Source: Clarkia xantiana subsp. parviflora (taxonomy: Eukaryota; Streptophyta; Magnoliopsida; Myrtales; Onagraceae). From it: a stretch of DNA of 64,000 nt. Of this stretch, positions 1 through 11,686 are shown one piece after another (positions within the stretch are counted from its first letter, which is position 1; the number at the start of each line of letters is the position of its first letter). The position numbers and the translations under genes were made by a program. The stretch lies in contig JAPTYO010000026.1 in the NCBI GenBank assembly GCA_036873135.1, positions 2,212,001 through 2,276,000 of the forward strand, read 5' to 3'. Under the pieces are notes generated by a model. The model did not search any database and had not been told where the DNA came from. It worked only from the letters and a program-made list of their open reading frames with translations.

Positions 1-470
1 CTCTCCCACTAAATGCCTTGAGCGAGATGTTGGGCAAGACATTTACATTGATAACACACTTTATCGACAAAATCAGTCAAACACGACGCCATAAAAGCTA
101 AATGATAATGAATTAATTCTTATCATCATGCGACATTAACACGCGCATTAAACAAGTATTTGGACTGAGAGTATGGTGACTAATCTTAGAGGATACATGT
201 ATAAATTAGCTTGTAATAATGGTGTCGTGGTTGAACATGACATGTTACACGCCTTGATGACGAATTTTCAACGCTTTGTGAGATATAACAGACGAAGTCT
301 TGATCGAATTGGAGCAGGGTAATGATGATAGTCAGGTCCCACTTACTTCGAGTGGGAGATTTGAGGTAGCAACAAAAGTGAATGAAGTAAATGAAGATAG
401 GTACATTTTCATAGTAATCCAGTGGGAGGACCCATACAAATCACTGTTGCTGCATGTGCGAATCAAGTTG
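1..470. other. Copia-flank sequence, no recognisable gene
   Basis: This stretch precedes the recognisable copia coding remnant. An open stretch at about 300-512 gives a short peptide that I cannot match to integrase or any other family. It is probably degraded internal copia sequence, because the recognisable linker follows it without a visible boundary, but that is inference. Nothing else is seen here. Confidence 0.35.
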
Positions 471-771
471 AACCTGATAATCACGTTGCCGAACCGCTGG
501 ATGAAAATTCAATAATGCCACAACTACCCATTGTTCCCACTGGGAGTGGATAAACCAATTTGGTTTCAAGACCGAGAGGTCGTCCAAGAAAAGTTGTAGG
601 CCAAGGTTCTAGCACTGCCCTTATTCCCAGTGGGAGTGATGCTCCAATAGAAAGCATTATTCCGAGTGGGAGCAATGTTCAGACTCAAGATGGGATAAAC
701 GAGCCTAGACGAAGTCAAAGGTATCGAACTTCTCCTAAGGAGTATCCCATCGAGAAGGGTGAAATATTCAC
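471..771 (+). pseudogene. Copia polyprotein remnant: integrase-to-RT linker
   Basis: The frame shows three imperfect repeats of a Ile-(Val)-Pro-(Ser/Thr)-Gly-Ser motif, a PRGRPRK basic stretch and the PRRSQR motif. That motif is the common copia linker just upstream of the reverse transcriptase domain. One in-frame stop lies near 548-551. The reading is cut at 771 by element 1 and resumes at 8362 with VDEPETVQQA, the usual start of the copia RT domain (family RVT_2). Any open frame running past 771 is a chimera with the inserted LTR. Confidence 0.7.
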
Positions 772-1377
772 TGTTGCGTCCTGGATGAACTGGGTCGTGG
801 GGACGCGTCTGTTCGTATGGTTGTGCGGGTTTTCGGGCTGTAACCCTTCGTCTGAAAGAGGTTTGTGCCACTGACGAGTGTTTGGTAGATTCCCGGAAAG
901 GTCTGTGTCATTTATAGAGAGAAGTCAGAGCTCAAAATACCAATGTTGGGCAAATGAGAGGATGTGTGAAAATGGGTGGCCAAGGCCTCCTATTTATAGG
1001 CTTCCTTGGGACCGGACCCGGTTTTAAAGCGGTTTGATGACTGTTCAAAAGCAAGCGGTAACCGTCATCCATATTGGTAATGCGCGAACTTGACTTTTCT
1101 ACACGTAACGGTAATCGCGGAAACGGTAATCGCACAATACCCGCAATGCAATCCGGACCTCGTCGGATTTGGGCAATTCGGCGAGGTCCGGATTGCATTG
1201 CAATTCGGCGAGGTCCGGATTGCATTGCAATCCGGAGGTCCGGTCCGGACGCGCGTAAATGCGTTTCCGGACCGTTTTGACCCTTTGGGAGACGTTTTTT
1301 CAAACCGAGATGTAATTTTGACGTGTTTACGAGGCCCGAAATATAAATACGAACCCGAATTGGACATATATCCATCA
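772..1377 (-). repeat. Element 1 left LTR (3' LTR in element orientation)
   Basis: The 606-bp LTR reads TGTTGCGTCC...ATATCCATCA on the plus strand. Read on the minus strand it begins TGATGGATAT and ends with CA. It carries an intact TATA box (991-999, minus CTATAAATA) and GC-rich inverted blocks around CCGGACCTCG (about 1145-1250). Compared with the right LTR it lacks roughly 170 bp just after 910. Confidence 0.88.
991..999 (-). promoter_or_regulatory. LTR TATA box, element 1 (left copy)
   Basis: On the minus strand this reads CTATAAATA, a canonical plant TATA box placed mid-LTR. The matching place in the right LTR, which would be the promoter LTR of the minus-oriented element, has lost five bases and no longer has a TATA box. 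Confidence 0.6.
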
Positions 1378-1390
1378 CTTTCCCCCGAGT
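1378..1390 (-). other. Polypurine tract, element 1
   Basis: On the minus strand it reads ACTCGGGGGAAAG directly before the TGATGG start of the 3' LTR. This is the expected site for plus-strand DNA priming and it fixes the element as minus-oriented. Confidence 0.75.
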
Positions 1391-2066
1391 CAAGTAACGG
1401 TTTAGAACCTTTCTTGACTCTATTTTTAAGTTAGGATACGTGTCCAATTTGAGTTTGACGCTAACCTTTCGGTTTTGATCGTTGGTCGGACGTAGACATC
1501 TTGATTTCGTCCGTCCTTTGATTTCCCGACCGAATGACTTTGTTTCCTGTCATCACGGTTAGTGCAATAGGGAATGCGCATACGTAGCGTGCAAGTGTGG
1601 TTATCGTTAGGGATATAAGCAATTAGTAACACATCATGCGAACATGCTTTTATCAACATGCATGCACAAGTAATGGTCATGGCAAGATCGTAATTACGCA
1701 ATGCAAGAAATATAAACCGTATGTTTCTAAAACGACTTAGCGATTATCAAATTATGAATCATGCGATATGGAATCATACGCGTATGATGACGGGTTTGAT
1801 GCGTGCAATGTCAAAATAATCATGTATGTAGAGATAAATACTTAGAAGAGGGCGGAGTATACCGTAAGTACTTGTAGGTGCATTACTCCTTTGATCCTTA
1901 TCATCAAGGAGTCTCTTGGAAGTAGTCGTTTGTTGCTTAGAGAAATATTTCCTTAAGTATTGTCGTATTTGCTCTTCGCGGTTCGTCATATTAGTCGCAT
2001 CACTTGCATGATAGCTTCTTGAGATGTTGGTCCTTTTTACTGCACGTACCGGCTTTGATATGTGTG

Positions 2067-2218
2067 TTGACTTTGGCTATGTGCGTTGAATTTTGCTACG
2101 CGCGTTGACTTTTGCTATGCGCGTTGACTTTTGCTATGCGTGTTGACTTTTGCTATGCGCGTTGACTTTTGCTATGCGCGTTGACTTTTGCTACGCGCGT
2201 TGACTTTTGCTATGCGCG
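2067..2218. repeat. 19-bp tandem array in element 1
   Basis: About eight head-to-tail copies of a 19-bp unit (TTGACTTTTGCTATGCGCG) with single-base variants lie in the noncoding 3' part of element 1. It does not code. Confidence 0.85.
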
Positions 2219-2330
2219 TTGGCGCATAGATGTCGTCGTATGAGCTTTGTCGATGAGCGTCGTAGGTGTGATTAGGAGGCATAGCTACTCGCTGTTATGC
2301 AATCCATCATTGTCGACATGTAAGTACGTA

Positions 2331-2645
2331 CATGGAAACACATAGAAAATATTTTCTCTTTGTCGATATGCATCCTTGTCGACATGTATGTACGCACATG
2401 GAAACACTTAGAAAATATTTTCTCCTTGTCGACATGTATCCTTGTCGACATGTATGTACGTACATGGAAATACTTAGAAAATATTTTCTCCTTGTCGACA
2501 TGCATCCTTGTTGACATGTATGTACGTACATGGAAATACTTAGAAAATATTTTCTCCTTGTCGATATGTATGTACGTACATGGAAATACTTAGAAAATAT
2601 TTTTCTTCTTGTCGACATGCATCCTTGTCGACATGTATTTACATA
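2331..2645. repeat. 66-bp tandem array in element 1
   Basis: About five copies of a 66-bp unit start with CATGGAAA at 2331, 2397, 2463, 2529 and 2579; the fourth spacing is 16 bp short. Each unit holds GTCGACATG twice and the near-palindrome GAAAATATTTTC. Open frames across the array on both strands are by-products of its periodicity. Confidence 0.85.
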
Positions 2646-5600
2646 CATTGTGTGTGCGTATTTTCCCCTGCACTTAGAATCTTTTCACCATCCCTGGCTG
2701 CGTATGCTATATCTGTATGCTTGATGCGAACACAGGTTATATGCCAACTCCTGAAAATACGTTGACACGTGGTTGTATGTTGACAGTTTGCAATATGCTG
2801 ACTGTCATCCTGAGCCAAGTACTTAGAAAATATTCAACCATTGTAATCTTGTATGTTGCGAGTATGAGCTCGGTGTTGTCATGCAAGGTTAATGTTTTGA
2901 AGAGGTTGCCCCCCTTGCGTGATTCTTGTTACTTGTTGCACGAAGACTAACGAGTCTTGTACGTACATGGTTGTCTCACATGGAGCGTCTGTTGCATAAA
3001 TGCTTGAATAAGTATTGGTGCGTGTTTGCGCATTGACTGGATTGTTGATAGCATTTTCCAGGATATCAGATCTTGTTGTCCTCTTGTCAGAATTAGTCTT
3101 CCCATGGTTGTTACCATGATTAAGTCCACTATCTCCATCTTGATGGGAAAAAGCTTGTCTTTGCGGATAGCTGATGTGTATAGAAATCCATTTGTTAAGA
3201 CGGATGTTCATACAAGTGCCCCCGCTACTCTGGAGTCTTTGGACACGGTGGCGGTAAAGGGCTTGTCCCTCGAGCGATTCTTAGTTCTTTATGCTGAGCA
3301 TGACCGTGTTAATTCCTTCTTGTGATAAAGGAAATAGAGTTGAAGGTTGTGCAGTGGTGTCTTCTGCCCCCCGGTCGAGGGACCGGCCCAAGGAGGAGCG
3401 TTACTCCTACTGAGGTAAGTATTTGTTGATTGCTGATTGCCGCCCTTATGTTGAAGAGCTATGTTGTGCTGAATGTTGAAACAATCATTCTTGTCGTGTC
3501 TTCTGTTTGGATGACGACATTGCATTTGATGTTGACATTATGAATTTTTTTCCATAAGTCCTTAGAGATGATGTTGACTTTATGTTGCTGTTGGGCCGTC
3601 TGCTTCCAGCATGTTGAACCCTTTGTGAATGGGTTGATGTTGATAATTCTTTGTTCATGCCTTTGCTTGCATGATATTTCGTCACCTGGACCTTTTTTCA
3701 ATAATAATTATGTGATAACTTGTTAGTAATATTTCATACCTTGAGTTATCTATGCTGTCCATATGCTTTGGACTTGAAAGATAGGATATATATCCTTAGA
3801 TGATGAACATGATGTCCGTAGTTGCGACTGTACGTTGCACATTGTTAAGTGTTTTAATTGCCCCTCTTGGCTAGACTCCAAGGCATGGCGAGATGGGTAG
3901 AGCATAGGATGTTGCGACTTGCGCACTGTAGGTTTTGTTTGGGGGAGACGGTGGCAACACTAATGTGCAACTTCTGCCTGTTCCGCCGAGTCCTGTCAGA
4001 GATGATGGTATTCTTTAATCTGTGCCATCTTTTTGATATGTTGAACTCGTTTCTGAGTCTGTTTGCCCCCGGCTTCTGTGTTTGGAAACTTGTTGTAGTT
4101 GCTCCTTAGCTGCTGCTTACGACTTGTTCGCTTTGAACTACGTCGTTTGAACCTGCTTTATACATAGTAGTTTGCATGATAACTTGTTAGTAATATTTCA
4201 TACCGTTATCACTTACTGTGTTTATTGAATGTGGATGACTAGTAACGTAGACATAGTCCCTGCAGTCGTGACCGGTAGCCAAAAAACCGTGTTGATAAAG
4301 TTTTTGGAAAGGTGTTTGATACATAAAATATTTGACAAAATATTTGGTAAAATATTTGAAAAAATATTTGTGATACATGATTCCTGCGTCCAGGGACCAT
4401 GTAACACTTTTTTGAAAATATGAATTGTGATGCATGCTTTCTGCGTCCGGGAACCATGCAACACGGTTTGAAAATCTGTAGTACGGAATTGTCATCTAAC
4501 CAGAGGACTTTTGCCGTATAAAGCGAACCCTGACCAGGAATTCGTAATATGGGATTGTCGTTTATCAAGAGGACATTCGCCATAAAGAGTGAGCCCTTTA
4601 AACAGGAATTCACACTTGTTATAATGTGGGGTCGTTGTCTAACCAGAGAACTTCCACCACTTATGGGGTGATCAATCCCGTATGCCCATCCTGTTCTGAA
4701 TCCAGGGAATGGCTATGAACATGAGGATTTGCCTCTAACCAGAGATGTCACAGCATGTCATTTTTTAGAAGTAAACATGGGGCTTGTCTTTTTAAAAAAG
4801 AGGATACCTCAACATGCTATTTTGATAGTAGGCCTTGGTGTTAATCCAAGATATTGCTTGTAGTTGACGCCTTTGAATAGTCGTCGTTTTGATAGATAAT
4901 CCGCAGGTTGTCATTGCGGCATATAAGTTGATTGTGCACATAGCTTGATGGCTTTGTGTTGTCGGCACCTTCTTGAGATAGACGCCTATATTATGAATGG
5001 AGAAATAAACTCCCTGTTGGTGTAGATAATAGATATGTTGGTGTTGTATACCATAAATCCCTCCTTGAACACAATGCTTAGCTTGTATTGTTGAAGTAGA
5101 TTTTCGTGCAGAGGTTACTACTTGGCGTAATTCCTGAGTAGTAATCGTAGTGTAGTATGTACCTACGAGCAGAGTTACTTTTGTCAGATAATCGCAATTT
5201 TTATAAGTTTGCAAAAGTATGAAGTCATGAAATTTTCTTTTTAGTTATGCATATAATAATTAAAGTAAAGGAATCTGATACAAGGATTCCTTGTTTGTGT
5301 GGGAAACTTCCCTGAGTGCGGATACGATAGGTGTATATCATGATAGGCATGTATATATGTTAGGTAGAATTGCCGAGCACTTGTCAGCTTGGTGCCCCCC
5401 AAGTCGCTTGGCAGTTGTATCACTGTTTCCTGATTGTTTATATTGTTTCATCTTCTAATAGTGCATGATCTGTCCTTGTGTAATGCCCCCGCCTTGTTTA
5501 TTATTGCGACACGATTTTTAGTCTTGCGCGTATAAAATGCTTGGAACATTGTGTTGTTGACGCGAGTAATATGTGCGTAGTTGTTACTTGGCGTTATTCC

Positions 5601-5842
5601 AAGGTAATATGCGTCATAATAATGTACCTACGAAAGTAGATTTAACCTTTATTAGATATTTAGAGTTCGCACAACGGATTACAAGAAAGCGTCTACTGAT
5701 CACTTCTTTTGAAAATTACTGAGGCTAATAAACATGAGTTGTACTTAATCTTTAAAAGATTTAAAATAGATATGCGAAAAAGGAGATAAGGAAGATAAAG
5801 GGATTGCTGATGTGTTTGACGTCCTCATAGGTGATTTGTTGG
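2646..5842. other. Noncoding interior of element 1
   Basis: I see no credible gene here. The sequence is AT-rich with short local repeats, such as the AAATATTTG-type repeats at 4318-4371 and repeated GGACTTTTGCC/GGACATTCGCC-like phrases at 4500-4640. A short phrase at about 5391-5405, GGTGCCCCCCAAG, recurs inside element E near 41765, which suggests common ancestry of the two gag-only elements. Confidence 0.5.
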
Positions 5843-7534
5843 CTAGTTGATTCTGCCACGTGCCACATAGTTTATCAATGCATCTAGCGTGTTGAGCTCT
5901 TCAATCTCCCCTTTTGGGGATGGACAAAAGTTTATGTCATGCCCCCAAGTTTTACTTTGCTTGTGTTGTTCTTCAACATCTTTGCCATGGAAGGCAATCC
6001 TTGACTCAAGTGGGCGGTGAGGTTTGTTTTCTGGGAGTTTGAGATTTGCTTCTTCTGCATTCATACTCCAAAGATTGTACAAGTCGTCATAATTGGTTCC
6101 ATAAGTGACGTTGTTTTTCTGGCGTTTGGCGATAGGTGGATTATCATTCGCCTTTTCTTTTCCCTTGCCTTTTCCTGAAGACTTCACACGAGGCTTCCTT
6201 TGATGCTTATTTCCATGGTCGATATACTTCATCATTTTTCCTTCTAAGATCAAGCTGTTTACATGAAATTTTAAGCTGACACAGCTGTCTGTCTCATGGC
6301 CATATACTTCGTGATTCTCGCACCATTTATTTTCATCTTTTCCTAATGGGCCATTGCGGAATTTAAAGGGTTTTTTCCACAACTTGGTCTCCTTCATTTC
6401 TTTCAGGATGACAGACAACGGTGTGTTCAAAGGAACACATATAGCGAGATTGGTATCTTTGAGCCTTTGGGCATCTGACTGGAATGGCCTCTTTTGTCGC
6501 GGTTGTCTCTTTTCCCAGGAAACGTGTATCTCTTTTTCAATTATTGCCTTCAAGGTTCTTGTTGTCAAACCCCGTGATTGGGACGTCGTCGTCAATAGCA
6601 GGTTTTTTCCGTCCCTCCTTGTGACAAATGTCAGCATCGTCTTGCTTGTCCTTGTGGAAGGACCTTCTTTGTGTATTTTGGATGACTCTGCTTGAGTCTT
6701 CTTTGGAGGGCTGTCGCCTTGATCGGTGAATTGCTTTAATTTTCCTTTGAGGACGAAACTGTTAATGCGGAAACGTAGGCTGGCACAACTGTTCGTCTTG
6801 TGGCCGAACACCTCGTGGTATTCACACAATTTGTTTTTGTCTTTCCCCAACGGGCCGTTTCTGAAATTGCTCGGTGCTTTCCACATTTTTGCATCCTTCA
6901 TCTCTTTCAATATTTCGGACGGCGGGGCTTTCAAAGGAATTCAGTCAGTGACGTTTACTCCTTTTGGCCTCTGGAAATTTCCTTGAAGAGTTCTTATTGG
7001 CTGAGGCTGCCAATTTCTTCCTTGCTGACCGCTTGAGGGCGGTTTTGCTTGATTCTGCTTTGGGGGTTGTTTCCATGCTTCTTTTTGGTGTTGTGCTATC
7101 ACGTACAGGTTCCATGAGCGTGCAACTTCGTGCCTTGGCTGTTGGTACTGGAAGGTACCTTCCGTGCATTGCCCCTCTATTCTTTGGTGTAGTGTTTCTT
7201 GATGACTTGTGACTCGAGACTTTGTCCCTATCGTCTCAACTTGTTCGTTAATTGGAGGCAAAGGAGGTGACTGGTTGACACCTTTGTACTGGAAGGCTCC
7301 TTGGTTGCAGTGTGCGGAGAATGCATTTCTTGTTGGAGTGAAGAAAGCATTGGATGTGGCAACAGGGATGTGGAAGGATCCAAGTTGCCTTTTTATCGGC
7401 TTCTGCGAGGTTATGGGCAAGGCGTTGTGGTATGCGATGTGCTCCTTGTCTTTTGATGAGAAATCAATGACATCGTTAAAGGCGGCATCCTTTATGTCAA
7501 CATACTCCAAGTTGGTGTCATCGGTCTCGTGCAT
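5843..7534 (-). pseudogene. Element 1 gag, nucleocapsid-type segment duplicated
   Basis: The start at 7534 is the first ATG after the primer-binding site. The frame is open to one TGA at 6941-6943 and then continues in frame to the stop at 5843. The N-terminal half is Gln/Pro-rich. The C-terminal half holds two copies of a module with a (T/I)PL...ILKEM motif, FRNGPLGKD and a zinc knuckle of the form C-x2-H-x4-H-x4-C (CEYH...GH....C and CENH...GH....C), followed by a Lys-rich stretch. The same PL...(I/V)L..M plus CHHC order is seen in the gags of B and A, which makes this a Tat-type Gag. The capsid-like core seen in B (WFF.LP, FLQRY, YYARF) is missing. An internal duplication of the nucleocapsid segment is the simplest reading. 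Confidence 0.72.
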
Positions 7535-7567
7535 TGTCTTTGCGGTATGGTAGGTTTTTGTTCGAAT

Positions 7568-7583
7568 CACATAGATGGCGCCA
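7568..7583 (-). other. Primer-binding site, element 1
   Basis: On the minus strand TGGCGCCATCTATGTG follows the 5' LTR after one base. The TGGCGCC core is shared with all Tat elements in the window. It fits the 3' end of a tRNA ending GGCGCCA, such as plant tRNA-Asp; the tRNA identity is unverified. Confidence 0.65.
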
Positions 7584-7584
7584 A

Positions 7585-8356
7585 TGCTGCGTCCTGGATG
7601 AACTGGGTCGTGGGGACGCGTCTGTTCGTATGGTTGTTCGGGTTTTCGGGCTGTAACCCTTCGTCTGAAAGAGGTTTGTGCCACTGACGAGTGTTTGGTA
7701 GATTCCCGGAAAGGTCTGTGTCTCAAAGTGCGGTTGTGTCTCAAGGGGATGTCTGAGTCTTGGAAGGCGATAGTCTGAGCACAAATCCGGATGTATGGGC
7801 GACGATTCCTGCACAAAGGACCGGTGCTAGCACGGAGAGGGGGGGTGCTAGCGGAGCCCTCTCCGAAGCTTAAGTCACTAAAAGGCTAAAAGAGTAATTC
7901 TAGAGAGAGAAAATATTTCTAGAGAGAAGTCAGAGCTCAAAATACCAAAGTTGGGAAAATGAGAGGATGTGTGAAAATGGGTGGCCAAGGCCTCCTATTG
8001 CTTCCTTGGGACCGGACCCGGTTTTAAAGCGGTTTGATGACGGTTCAAAAGCAAGCGGTAACCGTCATCCATATTGGTAATGCGCGAACTTGACTTCTCT
8101 ACACGTAGCGGTAATCGCGGAAACGGTAATCGCACGATGCCCGCAATGCAATCCGGACCTCGTCGGATTTGGGCAATTCGGCGAGGTTCGGATTGCAAGC
8201 AACCCGGAGGTCCGGGTTGCAATGCAATCCGGAAGCGCGTAAATGCGTTTCCGGACCGTTTTGACCCTTTGGGAGACGTTTTTTCAAACCAAGATGTAAT
8301 TTTGACGTGTTTACGAGGCCCGAAATATAAATACGAACCCGATTATATATCCATCA
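7585..8356 (-). repeat. Element 1 right LTR (5' LTR in element orientation), TATA box lost
   Basis: This 772-bp LTR matches 772-1377 along its length but has about 170 bp more around 7740-7915, including a G-run block and CCCTCTCCGAAGC near 7857. At the TATA position it reads CCTATTGCTTCC where the left copy reads CCTATTTATAGGCTTCC, a 5-bp loss. TSD TTCAC follows at 8357-8361. Confidence 0.88.
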
Positions 8357-8361
8357 TTCAC

Positions 8362-9753
8362 CCTCACTTCAGTTGACGAACCAGAGACGGTTCAACAAGC
8401 GGTGAAAGGACCTCGAGCGAAGGAATGGAGGAAAGCAATGGAGGAAGAGATCGCCTCAATGAAAGCCAATTTTGTATGGTCTTTAGTTGATTTTCTTGCA
8501 AACCGCAGGGCCAAATGGGCGAAGTGGGTTCAGAAACTGAAACTCACTGCTGATTGAAATGTCGAGCGATACAAAGTTCGACTAGTTGCGAAAGGATACA
8601 CCCAACTTCACGGAGTAGACTTTGATGAGACTTACATACTGACTGTGAGATACACCACAGTCAGGGAAATCCAAGCCCTGGTCGCATGCCTCGATTTAGA
8701 GCTGCACCGAATGGATGTTAAAACCGTATTCCTCCACGGAAACCTGGAGGAAGAGATCTACAGGGAGCAACCGGAGGGATTCATTACTCTTGGTAACGAA
8801 TGTAAAGTTTGTAAACTCCAAAGATCCATTTACGGTCTTAAACAATCGTCTCGGCAATGGTACCGCAGGTTCCACGAGGAAATCGTTGGGAACAGATTCG
8901 TGAATCTCCATGAGGATCCATGCGTGTATACAAAGACCTCCTGGTCTTAGTACGTCATCTTGACTTTGTACGTAGATGACATACTCATTGCCGCGAACGA
9001 TGTGAGTTTTTATGCATGAATCAAAGTACTGGTAGGCATATGTATTTGAGATGAAAGAAATGGGAGAGGCTATGCACATCTTGGGAATTAAAATTGCTAG
9101 AGATCGTTCCATCTGGAGGTTATGTCTATCTAAGGAAGCCTAAATTAACAAACCGTCCGACGGTTTAGACTACAGGATGCCAAACCCATGGAAACGCCGG
9201 TAGTATTCGGGTGTGCATTGTCGAAGCGCGACGACCCGATGGACCAGCAAGAGCGTGAACAGATAAGGAGTGCAAAGTGTTTAAGCATGGTTGGGAGTCT
9301 TATATACGCCATGCCTTACACTCGGCCAGACATCTGTTACACTGTGGGCCTAGTAGCAAGATTTCAAACAGACCCTGGTTATCAACATTTAAAAGTAGTA
9401 AAGCGGATCATACGATATCTGAAAGGTATTGCCGACTACGTAATATGCTTTGAAAATTCAGTGACGCCGACCATGGTGGCGATCCGTATGATCGTAAGTC
9501 CACCACAGGAGGAGTGTTTCTCATTGCTGATGCCGCCATTTCATGGACGAGCGAGAAGCAATCCTGTGTCGCGCTGTCTACGGTGGAATCGGAGTTTGTA
9601 GCTCTCTATAAAAATGCACATGAAGCGGTCTGGCTGAAAAGACTTCTTACTCTGCTGCTAGATGACGATGTTGGGAGTAAACATGTGAAGGTGTTCTCTA
9701 ACAGTCAAGCAGCGACTGTGGCAGTTAAGAATCTGAAGTACCATAGTAGGACT
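8362..9753 (+). pseudogene. Copia reverse transcriptase and RNase H, part 1
   Basis: The frame resumes the copia polyprotein after element 1. It shows KEWRKAMEEE, RLVAKGYTQ.HGVDF.ET, the MDVKT.FLHGNLEEEIY block, EQPEGF, K.L..SIYGLKQS.RQWY, and the catalytic YVDD at 8969-8980. Further on are SLIYAM.YTRPDI, RYLKG and the copia RNase H motifs with ADAAISW, CVALSTVESEF and VFSNSQAA. In-frame stops (8555-8557, 8948-8950) and frameshifts around 9000-9200 and 9480-9520 show long inactivity. It ends at 9753 where element A is inserted; the RNase H C-terminus continues at 32264. Confidence 0.85.
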
Positions 9754-10420
9754 TGATGGGTTTTGATATAGCCGTTAGGCCCATTAACGGCGACTAAACG
9801 GCGAAGTAGGCCCACTGGGCCCCAAACGAGGCTTAGAAGACCAATACTAGGAGTCCCGACAAGGTCGGTCCCGATATATGAGCTGAATGCTCCCGATGTT
9901 ATGCCTTAAAGTAGGCCCCGATGTTATGCCTTTGAGTAGGCCCCGATGACATGCCTTTGAGTAGGCCCCGATATTAAATCCCTGAGAATGGTGGACCTGT
10001 CTCGATGACGAGGGGCCCCGAGCGGTGACCAAACGAGATAACTCTGGAGTCCCCGACTTCCGTCGGGACTTGCCGCCAGAGCACGAGGCCGAGAAACACG
10101 CCCAATATCAACATAGTGGGAAAGTGGCAGGAAAAGACGGAACGTGGGCTACTGGCCGAGATAAACGGAACGTGGCAGTTATCCCAACAGGTTACCGAGG
10201 TAACCCCTCCCCTATATAAAGGAAGGAGTTACCTCAGGATTGAGACGTTCACATACACTTACATACTGATACTTGCTTGCCTGCCTCGAGATACTCATTT
10301 AAGCATCGGAGAGGGATTCTGGGTCACCGCCCGGTCTATCCCCTTCTTGCAGGATTACTTGGAGCAGAGGAGTTTGAATTTCCGTCAAGTACGTACCGGA
10401 GTTCCAACCGTGATCCAACA
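9754..10420 (+). repeat. Element A 5' LTR
   Basis: The 667-bp LTR runs from TGATGGGTTTTG to TGATCCAACA. The U3 part holds four tandem copies of a roughly 26-bp unit around CCCCGATGTTATGCC (about 9888-9975). A TATA box lies at 10212-10220 and the conserved block GCATCGGAGAGGG at 10302-10314. Confidence 0.92.
10212..10220 (+). promoter_or_regulatory. LTR TATA box, element A
   Basis: CTATATAAA lies about 90 bp upstream of GCATCGGAGAGGG. This is the expected core promoter of the element; the copy in the 3' LTR is at 32050-32058. Confidence 0.65.
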
Positions 10421-10421
10421 T

Positions 10422-10438
10422 TGGCGCCGTCTGTGGGA
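10422..10438 (+). other. Primer-binding site, element A
   Basis: TGGCGCCGTCTGTGGGA starts one base after the LTR end. It is almost the same as the sites of B and D. Confidence 0.75.
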
Positions 10439-10455
10439 AGAAGCAAAAAGCAAAA

Positions 10456-11686
10456 ATGACTTCTACCCGTTCGATGGCTGGCAAGCAAAAGAAGAGACAA
10501 GGACAATCCGGCGGTTCCCCGCCACCCTGCTGGAACTCTGAATTCAGGGCCGCCGGAGCGCACTGTTGATCAGAATGATCCTCCCCCTGCTATTTCCCAA
10601 ACAAGGGGGCATCATGATGATCGCGAAGATTCCATTTGAAACTCATCGGAGAGCCGGGAAGAGATCCCAAGGAGGGACCAGGATGCACCTACAAAGCCGG
10701 ACTTGGCAAAGGCTGTGATGGATGCCATACATGTATTTTTGGAAGCTATGGAGGCCCTTTTGGACCGAAGGGAGGCCGCCAAGAAGAAGGAGGAGGAGTT
10801 GCCTCCGTCTCCGCCGATGGAGAATCGGGACGGGCAGGAGGCCCAACCCGAGCACCAGGACAAGAGCAAGGAGCCTATTCTATCGGAGCAGTTCGTGGTC
10901 GATGGGCCTGGACCGGTGCAGCATAGGACCATTCCTCTCAATGGCCCTATCACCCCCGATCAAGTGGTGAAGATCGTGAACATTTGCATGGGGGACCAGA
11001 AGAAGATGATGTCGCAGCTGAGGGATCGATCCACTCATCCCTTCGTCCCCCGATTGGTGAACACCACTGCCCCGCAAGGACTGGGCATCCTGACAATTAA
11101 GGAGTATGATGGCGAGGGAGATCCCGTTCGTCATGTCCAGAAGCATGTCATGGCTTGTCTAGGCAGAGCCCCGAATGATGATATAGTGTGTGTTTTGTTC
11201 CCAGGCACACTTGGCGAGAGAGCCCTATCGTGGTTCTTCAGCCTTCCCCCAGGATGCATCTCTAGCTGGACCCAGATGCATGATCGCTTCATCCAGCAGT
11301 ACCAGGGCCGTCGGCGCCTCCTGAAAAGCGCGAGGTCCCTGGCTGAGGTGGTACAGAGGCCCGACGAATCTCTGGCGCATTACTACCAGAGGTACACTGC
11401 CAGCGTGGCCGAAATTGATGAGGAAATGTCGGAGGGGGAGACCATCCGCACTTTCATTCGGAACCTGACAGCACCATATGGTTCCGACCTGATGCACAGC
11501 GTGGCTGAGAAGGCTGTGTGGAACATGGAGGCGCTGCAGAAGAAGGTGAAGCAGCAAATCGACGTCCAGGAGTCAAAGATAGCTGCCGGAGACCTTGACC
11601 CTCCGAAATCGAACAAGGGGAAGCAGTCGTTCAAACCCTCGGACGATCGCAGGAGGAAAGATAAACTCGAGAGCAGTCGGGATTGA
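10456..11686 (+). pseudogene. Element A Gag (matrix/capsid part)
   Basis: The likely start is the ATG at 10456, the first after the primer-binding site. The frame shifts by about 10540, a stop occurs near 10636, and a long open stretch then runs to a TGA at 11684. The capsid-like part shows MSQLRDRSTHPF, KEYDGEGDPVRHV, LSWFFSLPPG, FIQQYQGRR, SLAHYYQRYTA and IRTFIRNL, matching block by block the Gag of B. It would form the particle in which reverse transcription takes place. At least one frameshift and two stops make it non-functional as it stands. The nucleocapsid part continues in the next entry. Confidence 0.82.

Larger units (their letters stand above)
772..8356 (-). mobile_element. Element 1: gag-only non-autonomous Ty3/gypsy (Tat-like) LTR element
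   Basis: Two direct LTRs (772-1377 and 7585-8356) bracket 6.2 kb. TSD TTCAC occurs at 767-771 and again at 8357-8361. The polarity is minus: a polypurine tract abuts the left LTR and a TGGCGCC primer-binding site abuts the right LTR. The only coding sequence is a gag segment on the minus strand (7534 down to 5843). No protease, RT, RNase H or integrase motifs are present. The remainder is noncoding with two tandem arrays. The layout fits gag-only terminal-repeat retrotransposons that depend on a relative for replication. The LTR shares the TGATGGATAT start and the GCATCGGAGAGGG-like block with elements D and E. Confidence 0.88.

Noticed and set aside
560..874. 104-codon frame across the left end of element 1
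   Set aside because: It joins copia linker sequence to LTR sequence of the inserted element; only the part up to 771 belongs to copia.
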